A stretch of DNA of 64,000 nucleotides from Thermoflexus hugenholtzii (GTDB lineage: Bacteria; Chloroflexota; Anaerolineae; Thermoflexales; Thermoflexaceae), in contig NZ_CP076326.1 of NCBI RefSeq assembly GCF_018771565.1, forward strand, positions 2,604,001 through 2,668,000, written 5' to 3'. The translations under genes were made by a program, and so were the position numbers. The notes under the pieces are model-generated. The model was not told where the DNA came from and ran no database searches. It saw only the letters and a list, made by a program, of their open reading frames with translations. Positions 8,584-15,722 of this stretch are shown piece after piece (within the stretch, counting starts at the first letter, position 1; each line of letters opens with the position of its first letter).

Positions 8584-8790
8584 ATGACACAGGTCATCGT
8601 CCGTATCGATGAACGGCTGCTGGAGGAAGCGCAGCGGCTGAGCGGTGCCAAAACAAAGGAGGAGATCATCGAGCTGGCATTACATGAGCTGATCCACCGT
8701 CTCCGGCGAAAGCAGATCGCGGGCCACGCCGGAGCGGTAGAGCTGGAGCTCACTCAGGAAGATCTCCGCCGCATGCGGGAGGGACGCTAA
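8584..8790 (+). CDS. vapB: VapB-type antitoxin
   Basis: 68 residues beginning MTQVIVRIDERLLEEAQRL, a ribbon-helix-helix N-terminal strand and helix as in VapB antitoxins, which dimerise to bind their own operator. The C-terminal tail (ELTQEDLRRMREGR) would be the toxin-binding part. GGAGAGAAACCC precedes the ATG. The stop TAA shares its A with the ATG of the next frame (TAATG), the usual coupling of vapB to vapC. Here vapC is broken, so the antitoxin is stranded. Repeats surround the pair. Confidence 0.8.
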   Translation: MTQVIVRIDERLLEEAQRLSGAKTKEEIIELALHELIHRLRRKQIAGHAGAVELELTQEDLRRMREGR

Positions 8791-8971
8791 TGGCTCGGAT
8801 TCTGATCGATACATACGGGGTGGCCGCCGCGTGCCTACTACCGACCTCCTCATCGCAGGCGTCGCCCTGGTCCATGGCTGTGAGGTGTGGCATTTCGGAG
8901 ATTCTCATTTCAAGGTGATGGAGGACTTCGGCGGACCCTCCCAACGGGATCTGGCTCCTCGTTCCATTTGA
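8790..8971 (+). pseudogene. vapC: Broken VapC (PIN-domain) toxin
   Basis: The frame from 8790 starts MARILIDT, matching the first strand and first catalytic Asp of PIN nucleases (normally followed by S-x-W/L). It then runs into unrelated sequence. In the next frame, from about 8831 to the TGA at 8969-8971, the DNA encodes VPTTDLLIAGVALVHGC and then EVWHFGDSHF, the C-terminal third of VapC with the conserved TTD-LIA and the last acidic region. Roughly 70-80 central residues and the frame are therefore lost. A family member of about 130 residues is expected; only about 60 are recognisable. Confidence 0.75.
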
Positions 8972-9041
8972 GCGCAACCAGAACATGGAAGTTCATCCCC
9001 CCGCTTCTTGCTCCTAAGTAGGAAGATCAAATCCAATTACT

Positions 9042-9387
9042 GTAGCCGCGACCTCTTGTGTCAGCGAAGACCGGGGTTCGGGGCGGAATCTCCTCCTACA
9101 AAGTCTCAAGAATGAAGGTTCGGGGCTAAAGCCCCTCCTACAAAAAGATCGATGCTCTGTAGGAGCGGCTTCAGCCGCGACCTTCGCAGGATCGAAGAAG
9201 ACGAGGGTTCAGAGTTGAAGGCCCTCCCGTCAGAAGCGACCGGCGGCGCCATGAAGGACGACGGTTCTTCCTGCAGGAGCCGCTTTCGCCCCGACCCTGG
9301 CGCCATCGAAGACCCCAAGTTCGGGGCTAAAGCCCCTCCTGCAAAAAGATCAACAAGATCAATGCCGTAGGAGCTTCCGCCGCGACC
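9042..9387. repeat. REP-like repeat cluster (family 1), right of the vapC remnant
   Basis: The gene-free region 8972-9394 holds, from 9042, a truncated GTAGCCGCGAC half, then the hairpin end TTCGGGGCTAAAGCCCCTCCTAC near 9119-9141. A full copy follows from 9159 to 9342, and another truncated half lies at 9367-9387. Nothing gene-like is visible between 8972 and 9041. Confidence 0.78.
9159..9309 (+). repeat. 151-bp direct repeat, right copy
   Basis: Second copy of the block at 8279-8429 in the same orientation, offset by exactly 880 bases, with two differences. Past 9309 the copies diverge. Confidence 0.85.
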
Positions 9388-9394
9388 TTTCCCT

Positions 9395-10177
9395 TCATCC
9401 CCCCGCGCTGGTGTAGTGGCGCAGGGCGTAGCGCCAGAAGGCCCGGCTGACGGCAAACAGGACGGCGGCGATGGCCAGGCCCGTCACGACCCCCGCCGGC
9501 CGCAACCAGCCCAGCACCGCCTGAGCGGGCACCGTGGTGATGAAGGCGATGGGGACGATGAAGGTGAGGACGATCCGGACCCAGGTGGGAAACGCCGTCA
9601 CCGGGAAGCGGCCGGCTTCGAAGAAGGTGTAGATGAGCTCCATGATGTTGCCGACCTCCACGAACCAGAACGAGAGGGTGATGAGGATCATCAAGAGGGA
9701 GTAAAAGATCACCAGGCCGGCGAGCAGCATCACCCCGAACAGGAGCAGCCGATCCGCCGGGGGCCAGCCCAGCCGGGCGAGGGCCCAGGCCACCACCCCC
9801 AGACCCAGCAGGATATCCGTGAGGTGCCAGATCTGCATCCGCTGGAAGGAGACCAGAAACTGACTGTCCAGCGGGCGCAGCAGGACGAAATCCAGCGTCC
9901 CCTGGCGGATGGCCTCCGGGATCTCCTCCAGGTTGGGGCGCAGGAGAGCGGCCATGATCCCCTCGAAGGCGATGAAGAGCCCGGCCACGATGAGGGCCTC
10001 CTCGTAGCGCCAGCCCCCCAGCCGCGGCCGGTGCATGAAAAACACCTGCAGCGCGGCCAGGGTCCAGAGGGAGGACGCCACCGCCACCAGGGCATTGGCC
10101 AGGAAGTCCGCCCGATATTCCATGGCCGCCATGAGGTTCGCCTGAAAGAAACGGAGGAGAACCCGCAGGTAGGTCAT
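9395..10177 (-). CDS. ABC-2 family transporter permease (DUF990-like)
   Basis: 260-residue integral membrane protein with about six hydrophobic segments and the pattern VLLRFFQANLMAAMEYRADF at the N-terminus and RQGTLDFVLLRPLDSQF in the middle. Both are characteristic of ABC-2 permeases of the DUF990 group, which normally occur as two permease genes plus an ATPase. Neither partner is adjacent, so this one may be an orphan. Start 10177 gives an ATGA overlap with the upstream gene's stop, implying coupled translation; an in-frame ATG at 10189 is the alternative. Its 3' end abuts the REP-like cluster. The exported substrate is unknown. Confidence 0.78.
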   Translation of the reverse strand: MTYLRVLLRFFQANLMAAMEYRADFLANALVAVASSLWTLAALQVFFMHRPRLGGWRYEEALIVAGLFIAFEGIMAALLRPNLEEIPEAIRQGTLDFVLLRPLDSQFLVSFQRMQIWHLTDILLGLGVVAWALARLGWPPADRLLLFGVMLLAGLVIFYSLLMILITLSFWFVEVGNIMELIYTFFEAGRFPVTAFPTWVRIVLTFIVPIAFITTVPAQAVLGWLRPAGVVTGLAIAAVLFAVSRAFWRYALRHYTSAGG

Positions 10178-10641
10178 CCCAGGCGCCACTCCACCCGATA
10201 GCCGAAGCCCCGGGTGTTGTCGATCCAGCGGACCCAGCGCGGGGTGATGCGGTAGAGGCGAGCGTGGGCCAGGGCCTGGGGCAGCTCCTCAACGAAGCGG
10301 AACTTGGCCCGGTAGCGGGCCATCACCTGCGCCTGCTCCTCGGGGTCCTCCACCGGATCCGCCCGTCCGGTCAGCTGGAGGCCCTGGATGGTCCGCCAGT
10401 CCCACGGCTCCCCGTGGATCGTGACGGCGACCTCCGGGCGGTTCAGGAGATGACGGGTGTGGCGGCTCTCGGGGGATGAAAAGAAATACAGCCGTAACCC
10501 ATCGTCGTGGACGAAATAGAGAGAAGCCGCGTAGGGCTGGCCCGCCTCGTCGGCCGTGGCCAGGGTGAGGGTGGAGCGCTGGCTGAGGAAGCGGAGCACC
10601 GCCTCCCAGATCTCCCCGGTGTGGGTCGCGACCGGTTCCAT
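10174..10641 (-). CDS. Pyridoxamine 5'-phosphate oxidase-like flavin-binding protein
   Basis: 155-residue split-barrel protein. The N-terminus FLSQRSTLTLATADEAGQPY and strand LYFFSSPESRHTRHLL match the FMN/F420-binding fold of general-stress PNPOx-like proteins. True PdxH enzymes are longer (about 210 residues) and use a C-terminal R-x-H motif that is not seen. The frame is open upstream through the tRNA-Leu gene, so the start must lie between that gene and 10641; 10641 was chosen and 10668 is possible. Neither has a clear ribosome site. It overlaps the permease gene by four bases. Confidence 0.75.
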   Translation of the reverse strand: MEPVATHTGEIWEAVLRFLSQRSTLTLATADEAGQPYAASLYFVHDDGLRLYFFSSPESRHTRHLLNRPEVAVTIHGEPWDWRTIQGLQLTGRADPVEDPEEQAQVMARYRAKFRFVEELPQALAHARLYRITPRWVRWIDNTRGFGYRVEWRLG

Positions 10642-10674
10642 AAAGAAACGATCCCGGGCTCGCTGCATCTCAGG

Positions 10675-10760
10675 TGGGCCGGGCGGGAGTCGAACCCGCA
10701 CGCCCCTCCCGGGGCAGCAGATTTTAAGTCTGCCGCGTCTGCCGATTCCGCCACCGGCCC
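10675..10760 (-). tRNA. tRNA-Leu (anticodon TAA)
   Basis: 86-nt class II tRNA. The 7-bp acceptor stem GGGCCGG/CCGGCCC has discriminator A. The anticodon arm GCAGA-CTTAAAA-TCTGC gives anticodon TAA at loop positions 34-36. The variable arm is long (TGCCCCGGGAGGGGCG) and the T arm is GCGGGTTCGACTCCCGC. CCA is not encoded. TAA with a long variable arm identifies tRNA-Leu reading UUA/UUG. Confidence 0.95.
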
Positions 10761-10939
10761 ATGGGAGCGGCATTTCTATCTTATCACCGTCCACGCCCCT
10801 TTGCGAAACGATCACCGGCCTGAAGCAGGATCCCTGCCCGCTCAAGCGTCTGGGACCTCCGGGGAGATCGCCTTATCATAGAGGCGTAGAGGATCCGGTC
10901 GCATCGGAGACGCTCCCATCCCCGGCGAGGAGGGTCACG

Positions 10940-11923
10940 ATGGAGCTGGGCGAGTGGCTGTCCCGCGGGCTCTCGCTGACATGGCGGTATAAATCCCTCT
11001 GGCTCTTCGGCGTCCTGACCGCCCTGGGCACGGGCGCGCCGCGCCTTTCGGGCAACTTCAACTTCTCGTTCAGAACCTCCATGCCGCCTCAGCCGTGGCC
11101 CCCCGGCTTCCCGGAGGCCGTGCGCCGGTGGCTGGATCAGAACTGGCCCCTCATGCTGCTCACGATCCTGGGGCTGATCGCCTTCTCCCTCCTGCTTCAG
11201 CTGCTGGCCCTCTGGGCCCAGGGGGCGCTGATCCTGGGAGCCGGCGAGGCCGCTGCGGGGCGCTCCCCGCAACTCGCACCCCTGGGGCGTCGGGCGGCGG
11301 CTCGCTTCCTGCGACTGATCGGGATCATGATCGTGCTGGGCGCCCCCGGCTTCCTCCTTACCCTGATCCTGGTCCTCGGGATGGTGGGCGGGACGTTGTT
11401 GTTCTTCCTCGCCCGCCAGGAAGGCGCGCGGATCGCCGGCCTGGTCCTGGCCTTCCTCGTTTTCTTCCTCGCGCTGGGCTGTCTGCTGATCCTAACGGCG
11501 GTCATGCACCTGTGGTCCCGCCTGGCCCTGCGGGCGGCGTTGCTGGAGGACCTGCCGTGGATCGCCGCCCTGCGCCGGGGGCTGCAGCTCGGCCTGCGCC
11601 GCATCGGGGCCCTCCTCCTGACCTGGCTGGTCCTGGACGTCGGCGTACTGGGGGTGACGGAGTTCCTCCTCAGCTTCCTGAGCGCGATCCCCCTCCTGCT
11701 CTTCACGGGCGCCGCGCTGGCCGTCTTCTTCGGGCGCGGAGGGCCTGTGGAGATCTCCACAATGTTCCGGTTCGGCGTCGCTCTGATCGCGGGGGCCCTC
11801 TGCCTGGTCCTCCTCAGCCGGGCGCTGATGGCGCCCATCGTCACCTATGCGGAGACCGTCTGGACCCTGGCCTACCGCGCGTGGGCGGGGCTGCCCGCGG
11901 GATCCGCCGGCGAGGAGGATTAA
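10940..11923 (+). CDS. Multi-pass membrane protein of unknown function
   Basis: 327 residues from the ATG at 10940, which follows GGCGAGGAGGGTCACG. At least six long hydrophobic stretches (for example LMLLTILGLIAFSLLLQLLA, VLGAPGFLLTLILVLGMVGG, FLVFFLALGCLLILTAV) alternate with Arg-rich loops. The N-terminal LGEWLSRGLSLTWRYKSLW is amphipathic and resembles the start of DUF7544/DUF4013-type bacterial membrane proteins, but no catalytic motif is seen. The epimerase gene begins three bases downstream, so the two are cotranscribed. Function unknown; I do not assign a family firmly. Confidence 0.7.
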   Translation: MELGEWLSRGLSLTWRYKSLWLFGVLTALGTGAPRLSGNFNFSFRTSMPPQPWPPGFPEAVRRWLDQNWPLMLLTILGLIAFSLLLQLLALWAQGALILGAGEAAAGRSPQLAPLGRRAAARFLRLIGIMIVLGAPGFLLTLILVLGMVGGTLLFFLARQEGARIAGLVLAFLVFFLALGCLLILTAVMHLWSRLALRAALLEDLPWIAALRRGLQLGLRRIGALLLTWLVLDVGVLGVTEFLLSFLSAIPLLLFTGAALAVFFGRGGPVEISTMFRFGVALIAGALCLVLLSRALMAPIVTYAETVWTLAYRAWAGLPAGSAGEED

Positions 11924-11926
11924 GCG

Positions 11927-12937
11927 ATGCGGGCGCTGATCACCGGGGGGACGGGCTTTGTCGGGGCGAACCTGGCCGCCTATCTTCGTCAGCAAGGATG
12001 GACGGTGCGGATCCTGCGGCGGGCCACGTCCTCCTTGAAGGCGGTGGAGGACCTGGATGTGGAGCACGCTATCGGGGATGTGCTCGAGCCGGAGAGCCTG
12101 CGGCCGGCTATGGTGGGCTGTGAAGTGGTCTTCCACACCGCCGCGGTCTCCGCTTACTGGCGCACCCCGGGGGAGCAGATCCTGCGGGTCAACATCGAGG
12201 GCACGCGGAACGTCCTCGCCGTCGCCCGGGAGATGAACATCCGGCGGGTGGTGCTGACCAGCTCCCTGGCCGCCCTGGGGGTGCCGGCCGATGGAACCCT
12301 GCTGACCGAGGACCATCCCTACAACCTGCCGCCGGGACGCTTCCTCTACGGATACAGCAAGGCGATGGCCGAGGCCATCGCCCGGGTCTTCGTCGCCCAG
12401 GGGCTGGACGTGGTCATCGTGAACCCCTCCGTCATCCTGGGCCCTCGCGACCACCACCGCATCTCCGGGAGCCTGATCCTGGAGATGGCCCGGGGACGTG
12501 TGCCCGCCCTCCCCCCCGGCGGGGTGAACGTGGTGGCGGTGGAGGACGTGGCCCGAGGGCACCTCCTGGCCCTGCAATACGGGCGGCCCGGGGAGCGCTA
12601 CATCCTGGGCGGCGAGAACCTGACCTACCGGGATCTGGCCCAACAGATCGCCGAGGTGGTGGGCGTCCCGGCCCCCTCCCGCGTGCTTCCGCGCCGGATC
12701 GTGAAAGCCCTGGCGGAGGCCGCCCGCCTCGCCGCGGCCCTCGGGCTCCCCCTGCCCGTGGGTCCAGACCAGCTCTGGCTGAGCGCCCACTTCATCTGGT
12801 GCGATGGACGCAAGGCCGAGGCCGAGCTGGGCTACCGCCCCGAGATCCCGGTCCGCGAGGCCATCCGGCGGGCATGGGAATGGTATCAGGCTCACGGGGA
12901 AGGGCCCTCCAGGGCCTCCCCAGCCCTCCGCTCCTGA
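11927..12937 (+). CDS. NAD-dependent epimerase/dehydratase, HpnA-like extended SDR
   Basis: 336-residue extended short-chain dehydrogenase. The Rossmann NAD(P) loop GGTGFVG starts at residue 7. D-V-L-E-P-E after the fourth strand and FHTAAVSAYW at strand four fit the SDR pattern. The catalytic Ser is in VVLTSSLAALG and Y-x3-K in FLYGYSKAMAEA. Sequence style (GANLAAYL, VEHAIGDV, ILGGENLTYRDL) is close to hopanoid-associated sugar epimerase HpnA and dihydroflavonol-reductase-like proteins. No hopanoid genes are nearby, so the substrate is unassigned. Confidence 0.82.
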   Translation: MRALITGGTGFVGANLAAYLRQQGWTVRILRRATSSLKAVEDLDVEHAIGDVLEPESLRPAMVGCEVVFHTAAVSAYWRTPGEQILRVNIEGTRNVLAVAREMNIRRVVLTSSLAALGVPADGTLLTEDHPYNLPPGRFLYGYSKAMAEAIARVFVAQGLDVVIVNPSVILGPRDHHRISGSLILEMARGRVPALPPGGVNVVAVEDVARGHLLALQYGRPGERYILGGENLTYRDLAQQIAEVVGVPAPSRVLPRRIVKALAEAARLAAALGLPLPVGPDQLWLSAHFIWCDGRKAEAELGYRPEIPVREAIRRAWEWYQAHGEGPSRASPALRS

Positions 12938-12955
12938 ACCCGGGACCCCAGCAAT

Positions 12956-12983
12956 GTAGGGCAACTGCTCGCAGTTGCCCTAC
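12956..12983. repeat. Perfect palindrome, REP-like family 3
   Basis: GTAGGGCAACTGC (12956-12968) is the exact reverse complement of GCAGTTGCCCTAC (12971-12983), with a 2-base TC centre. There is no T-run after it, so it is not a normal terminator. The GTAGG/CCTAC ends are like those of the other palindrome families in the window. Confidence 0.75.
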
Positions 12984-13006
12984 CATGTCCCGAATCCCCC
13001 GGCCGC

Positions 13007-13035
13007 TTGACGGATCCTTCCCCCTGGCCTAAAAT
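13007..13035 (+). promoter_or_regulatory. Sigma-70 type promoter of the niacin operon
   Basis: -35 TTGACG (13007-13012), a 17-bp spacer, and -10 TAAAAT (13030-13035). This is the best promoter match in the region, and it places the transcript start near 13042, inside the operator cluster and about 42 bases before the nicotinamidase ATG. Confidence 0.75.
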
Positions 13036-13036
13036 C

Positions 13037-13070
13037 TGTCATGACAGATGACTTGTCAAATGTCTCGACA
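13037..13070. promoter_or_regulatory. Triple inverted-repeat operator, likely NiaR-binding
   Basis: Three 10-bp sites with 4-bp arms: TGTCATGACA (13037-13046), TGACTTGTCA (13049-13058) and TGTCTCGACA (13061-13070). Their centres are exactly 12 bp apart. The first extends to the perfect 16-bp palindrome ATCTGTCATGACAGAT (13034-13049). They start two bases after the -10 box and run to the ribosome site. Assignment to NiaR rests on the niaR gene in the same operon. Confidence 0.65.
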
Positions 13071-13083
13071 AAAGGAGGACCCC

Positions 13084-13698
13084 ATGGGGCGGATGGTGGA
13101 GGTGCCCGAGTATTCGCTGGCGCCCTCGGTGGAGGTGGATCCCCGAACCACCGCGCTGATCGTGGTGGATATGCAGAACGACTTCGTCCACCCTCAGGGT
13201 AAGCTCTTCGTCCCTGACGCCCCGGCGACGGTCCCCCGCATCCGGCGGCTCCTGGACATGGCCCGCTCCGGCGGCATGTTCGTCGTCTTCACCCAGGACA
13301 CTCACTATCCCGGGGACCCTGAGTTCCCCATCTGGGGGGAACATTGCGTAGCCGGGACGTGGGGATGGGAGATCGTGGAGGAGCTGAAGCCTCAGGAAGG
13401 GGAGCTGGTGCTGCCCAAGCGCCGCTACGATGCCTTCTACGGGACGCCTCTGGAGCATGAGCTGCGGCTGCGGGGCATCCGGGATCTGGTGATCTGCGGG
13501 ACGGTGGCCAGCATCTGCGTGCATTACACCGCGGCCAGCGCGGCCCTGCGCTGGTTCCACGTCATCATCCCGGTGGATGCCACCTCAGCGTTGCACCCCT
13601 TCGACATGGAGGCCGCCAACCGCCAGACGGCCTTCCTGTTCCGGGGCACCCTGACCACGGTGGATGCCCTGCGGGTGCGCGCGCCTGCGGCAGCCTGA
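13084..13698 (+). CDS. Nicotinamidase (isochorismatase family)
   Basis: 204-residue cysteine hydrolase; ATG at 13084 after AAAGGAGG. The catalytic triad is visible: D29 in LIVVDMQNDF, K112 in VLPKRRYDAF and C145 in VASICVHYTA. The metal-site region DTHYPGDPEF followed by WGEHCVAGTWG matches the D-x-H...HC-x-x-GT layout of PncA nicotinamidases better than plain isochorismatases. It would deamidate nicotinamide to nicotinate in NAD salvage. The genes after it are a niacin-responsive repressor and a niacin-type transporter, which supports this role. Confidence 0.82.
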   Translation: MGRMVEVPEYSLAPSVEVDPRTTALIVVDMQNDFVHPQGKLFVPDAPATVPRIRRLLDMARSGGMFVVFTQDTHYPGDPEFPIWGEHCVAGTWGWEIVEELKPQEGELVLPKRRYDAFYGTPLEHELRLRGIRDLVICGTVASICVHYTAASAALRWFHVIIPVDATSALHPFDMEAANRQTAFLFRGTLTTVDALRVRAPAAA

Positions 13699-13709
13699 AG
13701 AGGAAGGAC

Positions 13710-14255
13710 ATGGCCCTCCGGAAGCAGCCCATCGCCGAGCGGCCGGCGGGCCCGGAAGCACGCCGGGCCCGCCTCCTGGAGCTCCTGCAAGCGGCCGACC
13801 GTCCCCTCACCGGGACGGAGCTGGCCCGCCGGCTGGGAGCCAGCCGGCAGCTCATCGTGCAGGACATCGCGGTGCTGCGGGCGGCCGGGGTGGAGATCCT
13901 CGCCACCCCCCGCGGGTATCTCCTCCCACGCGCCCATCCCGCCCACCGCACCCTGGTGGCGGTCCGCCACACCCCTGAGCAGACCGAGGACGAGCTCACG
14001 CTGCTGGTGGACCTGGGGGTGAAGGTCGTGGACGTCATCGTGGAGCACCCCATCTACGGGGAGCTGCGGGGCAGCCTCCACGTGGCCTCCCGGGAGGACG
14101 TCCGCCAGTTCATAGAGGCCGTCCGCCGGACCGGCGCCCGCTTGCTGAGCGAGCTCACGGAGGGGCTCCACCTGCACACCCTGGAGGCCCGAAGCCCGGA
14201 GCTGCTGGCCCGCGCCCGGGAGGCCCTCCGTCAGCGCGGCTATCTGGTCGAATAA
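13710..14255 (+). CDS. niaR: Niacin-responsive transcriptional repressor NiaR
   Basis: 181 residues. An N-terminal HTH_11 winged helix (RARLLELLQAADRPLTGTEL, then RRLGASRQLIVQDIAVLRAAG) is followed by GYLL, then a 3H domain with its conserved histidines in VEHPIYGEL, LHVASRED and EGLHLHTLEA. The 3H domain binds nicotinic acid through a metal in NiaR/YrxA proteins, which repress niacin uptake and NAD synthesis genes when niacin is plentiful. The gene lies 11 bases after the nicotinamidase and 68 before a transporter, giving a self-contained regulon whose operator is probably 13037-13070. Confidence 0.9.
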   Translation: MALRKQPIAERPAGPEARRARLLELLQAADRPLTGTELARRLGASRQLIVQDIAVLRAAGVEILATPRGYLLPRAHPAHRTLVAVRHTPEQTEDELTLLVDLGVKVVDVIVEHPIYGELRGSLHVASREDVRQFIEAVRRTGARLLSELTEGLHLHTLEARSPELLARAREALRQRGYLVE

Positions 14256-14323
14256 GAAGGCCCGATGGGCCGAACCCAAACGCCACCTTTTCGGAGCGTG
14301 AAACTTCGGCAGGAGGTCTTCCC

Positions 14324-15667
14324 ATGACCACCGCCGCTCCAGCAACCTGGACCTTCGAGGAGGCCATCGATCGGGTAGGCCTCGGCCGCTTTCAATACAA
14401 GCTGATGGCCATCTGCGGGGCAGGGTGGGCGGCCGACGCGATGGAGGTGTTGCTGATCTCCTTCGCCCTGCCGGCCATCCGACAGGAGTGGAAGCTGACC
14501 ACCGCCCAGGCCGGCCTCCTGGGCACCGCCATCTTCCTCGGGATGCTGGCCGGGGCCTGGTTCTGGGGCACCCTCTCCGACCGCATCGGCCGGAAGCTGG
14601 GGTTCATCCTCACGGTGCTCATCGACTCCGGCTTCGGCCTGCTGTCAGCCTTCTCCCCCAACTTCGCCGCCCTGGTCCTCCTGCGAGCCCTCACCGGCTT
14701 CGGCGTGGGCGGCACGTTGCCGGTGGACTATGCGATCTTCGCCGAGTATCTCCCCCGCAAGCAGCGTGGGCGCTACCTGGTGTATCTGGAGGCCTTCTGG
14801 GCCCTGGGCGCCCTGGTCGCGGCCGGCCTGGCCTGGCTGATCGTGCCCCGGGTGGGCTGGCGGCCGCTGCTGGCCATCTCCGCCCTGCCCGGCCTCATCG
14901 TTTTCTGGATCCGTCGCTACGTCCCCGAGTCCCCTCGCTTCCTCCTGGTGCACGGCCGGGAGGAGGAGGCCCGGGCGATCCTGCGCCAGGTGGCCCGGGA
15001 GAACGGAGCCGCGCTGCCCGAGGACATCCGCCTCGTCGTCCCGCCCGCGCCGCAGGTGAGCGTGGGCGATCTGTGGCGTCAACCTTACACCCGCACCACC
15101 GCGCTGCTCTGGCTGATCTGGTTCGGCATCTCCCTCGGATACTACGGGGTGTTCACCTGGCTGCCCAGCCTCTTCGTGCAGCGGGGGATGACCTTCCTGC
15201 GGTCCTATGAATACATCTTCATCCTGACCCTGGCCCAGCTGCCGGGCTATTTCTCGGCGGCCTATCTGGTGGAGCGCCTCGGGCGGCGGATGACCCTGGG
15301 GCTGTATCTGATCGCCAGCGGTATCTTCACGTATCTCTTCGCCGTGGCGGTCTCGCTGCCCGCCTACGTCGCGGCGGCGATCTGGATGTCCTTCTTCGCC
15401 CTGGGAGCCTGGGGCGCCCTCTACGCCTACACCCCGGAGGCCTACCCCACCCAGCTGCGCACCACGGGGATGGGCGCGGCCAGCGGGATGACCCGCATCG
15501 CCGGCGCCCTGGCCCCCACCCTCGGCGGATATCTGCTGGGGGTCTCGATGCCGCTGGCCCTCACGGTTTTCGCCGCCGCCTACGTCCTCTCCGGGCTGGC
15601 CGCCCTCTCCCTGCCTTACGAGACCAAAGGCCAACCGCTGGCGGACGTGGTGGGAGAGCTTCGATAA
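14324..15667 (+). CDS. niaP: MFS transporter, NiaP-like niacin importer
   Basis: 447-residue 12-helix major facilitator protein. The N-terminus FQYKLMAICGAGWAADAMEV is the first helix of the NiaP/AAHS-type group. The MFS motif in loop 2-3 is GTLSDRIGRKLGF, and the helix 4 region ALTGFGVGGTLPVDYAIFAEY and loop 6-7 PESPRFLL also fit. An equivalent motif in the second half is ERLGRRMTLG. The genetic setting after nicotinamidase and niaR suggests nicotinate or nicotinamide uptake. AGGAGGTCTTCCC precedes the ATG. Substrate assignment is by context and resemblance, not by a diagnostic residue. Confidence 0.8.
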   Translation: MTTAAPATWTFEEAIDRVGLGRFQYKLMAICGAGWAADAMEVLLISFALPAIRQEWKLTTAQAGLLGTAIFLGMLAGAWFWGTLSDRIGRKLGFILTVLIDSGFGLLSAFSPNFAALVLLRALTGFGVGGTLPVDYAIFAEYLPRKQRGRYLVYLEAFWALGALVAAGLAWLIVPRVGWRPLLAISALPGLIVFWIRRYVPESPRFLLVHGREEEARAILRQVARENGAALPEDIRLVVPPAPQVSVGDLWRQPYTRTTALLWLIWFGISLGYYGVFTWLPSLFVQRGMTFLRSYEYIFILTLAQLPGYFSAAYLVERLGRRMTLGLYLIASGIFTYLFAVAVSLPAYVAAAIWMSFFALGAWGALYAYTPEAYPTQLRTTGMGAASGMTRIAGALAPTLGGYLLGVSMPLALTVFAAAYVLSGLAALSLPYETKGQPLADVVGELR

Positions 15668-15676
15668 GCCGGGAAA

Positions 15677-15708
15677 CGGGCGGGGAGACCGTCCTGGATC
15701 TCCCCGCC
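15677..15708. terminator. Hairpin between niaP and the convergent DCC gene
   Basis: GGGCGGGGAGA (15677-15687) and TCTCCCCGCCC (15698-15708) form a perfect 11-bp stem with a 10-base loop between convergent genes. ATTCGT follows rather than a long T-run, so it may act from both sides but weakly. Confidence 0.6.
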
Positions 15709-15722
15709 CATTCGTCCCGCCG

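Noticed and set aside
10642..10845. Upstream extension of the PNPOx-like gene
   Set aside because: It would run through tRNA-Leu.
10556..10939. N-terminal extension of the membrane protein gene
   Set aside because: It overlaps tRNA-Leu and the opposing gene; the ATG at 10940 has a good ribosome site.
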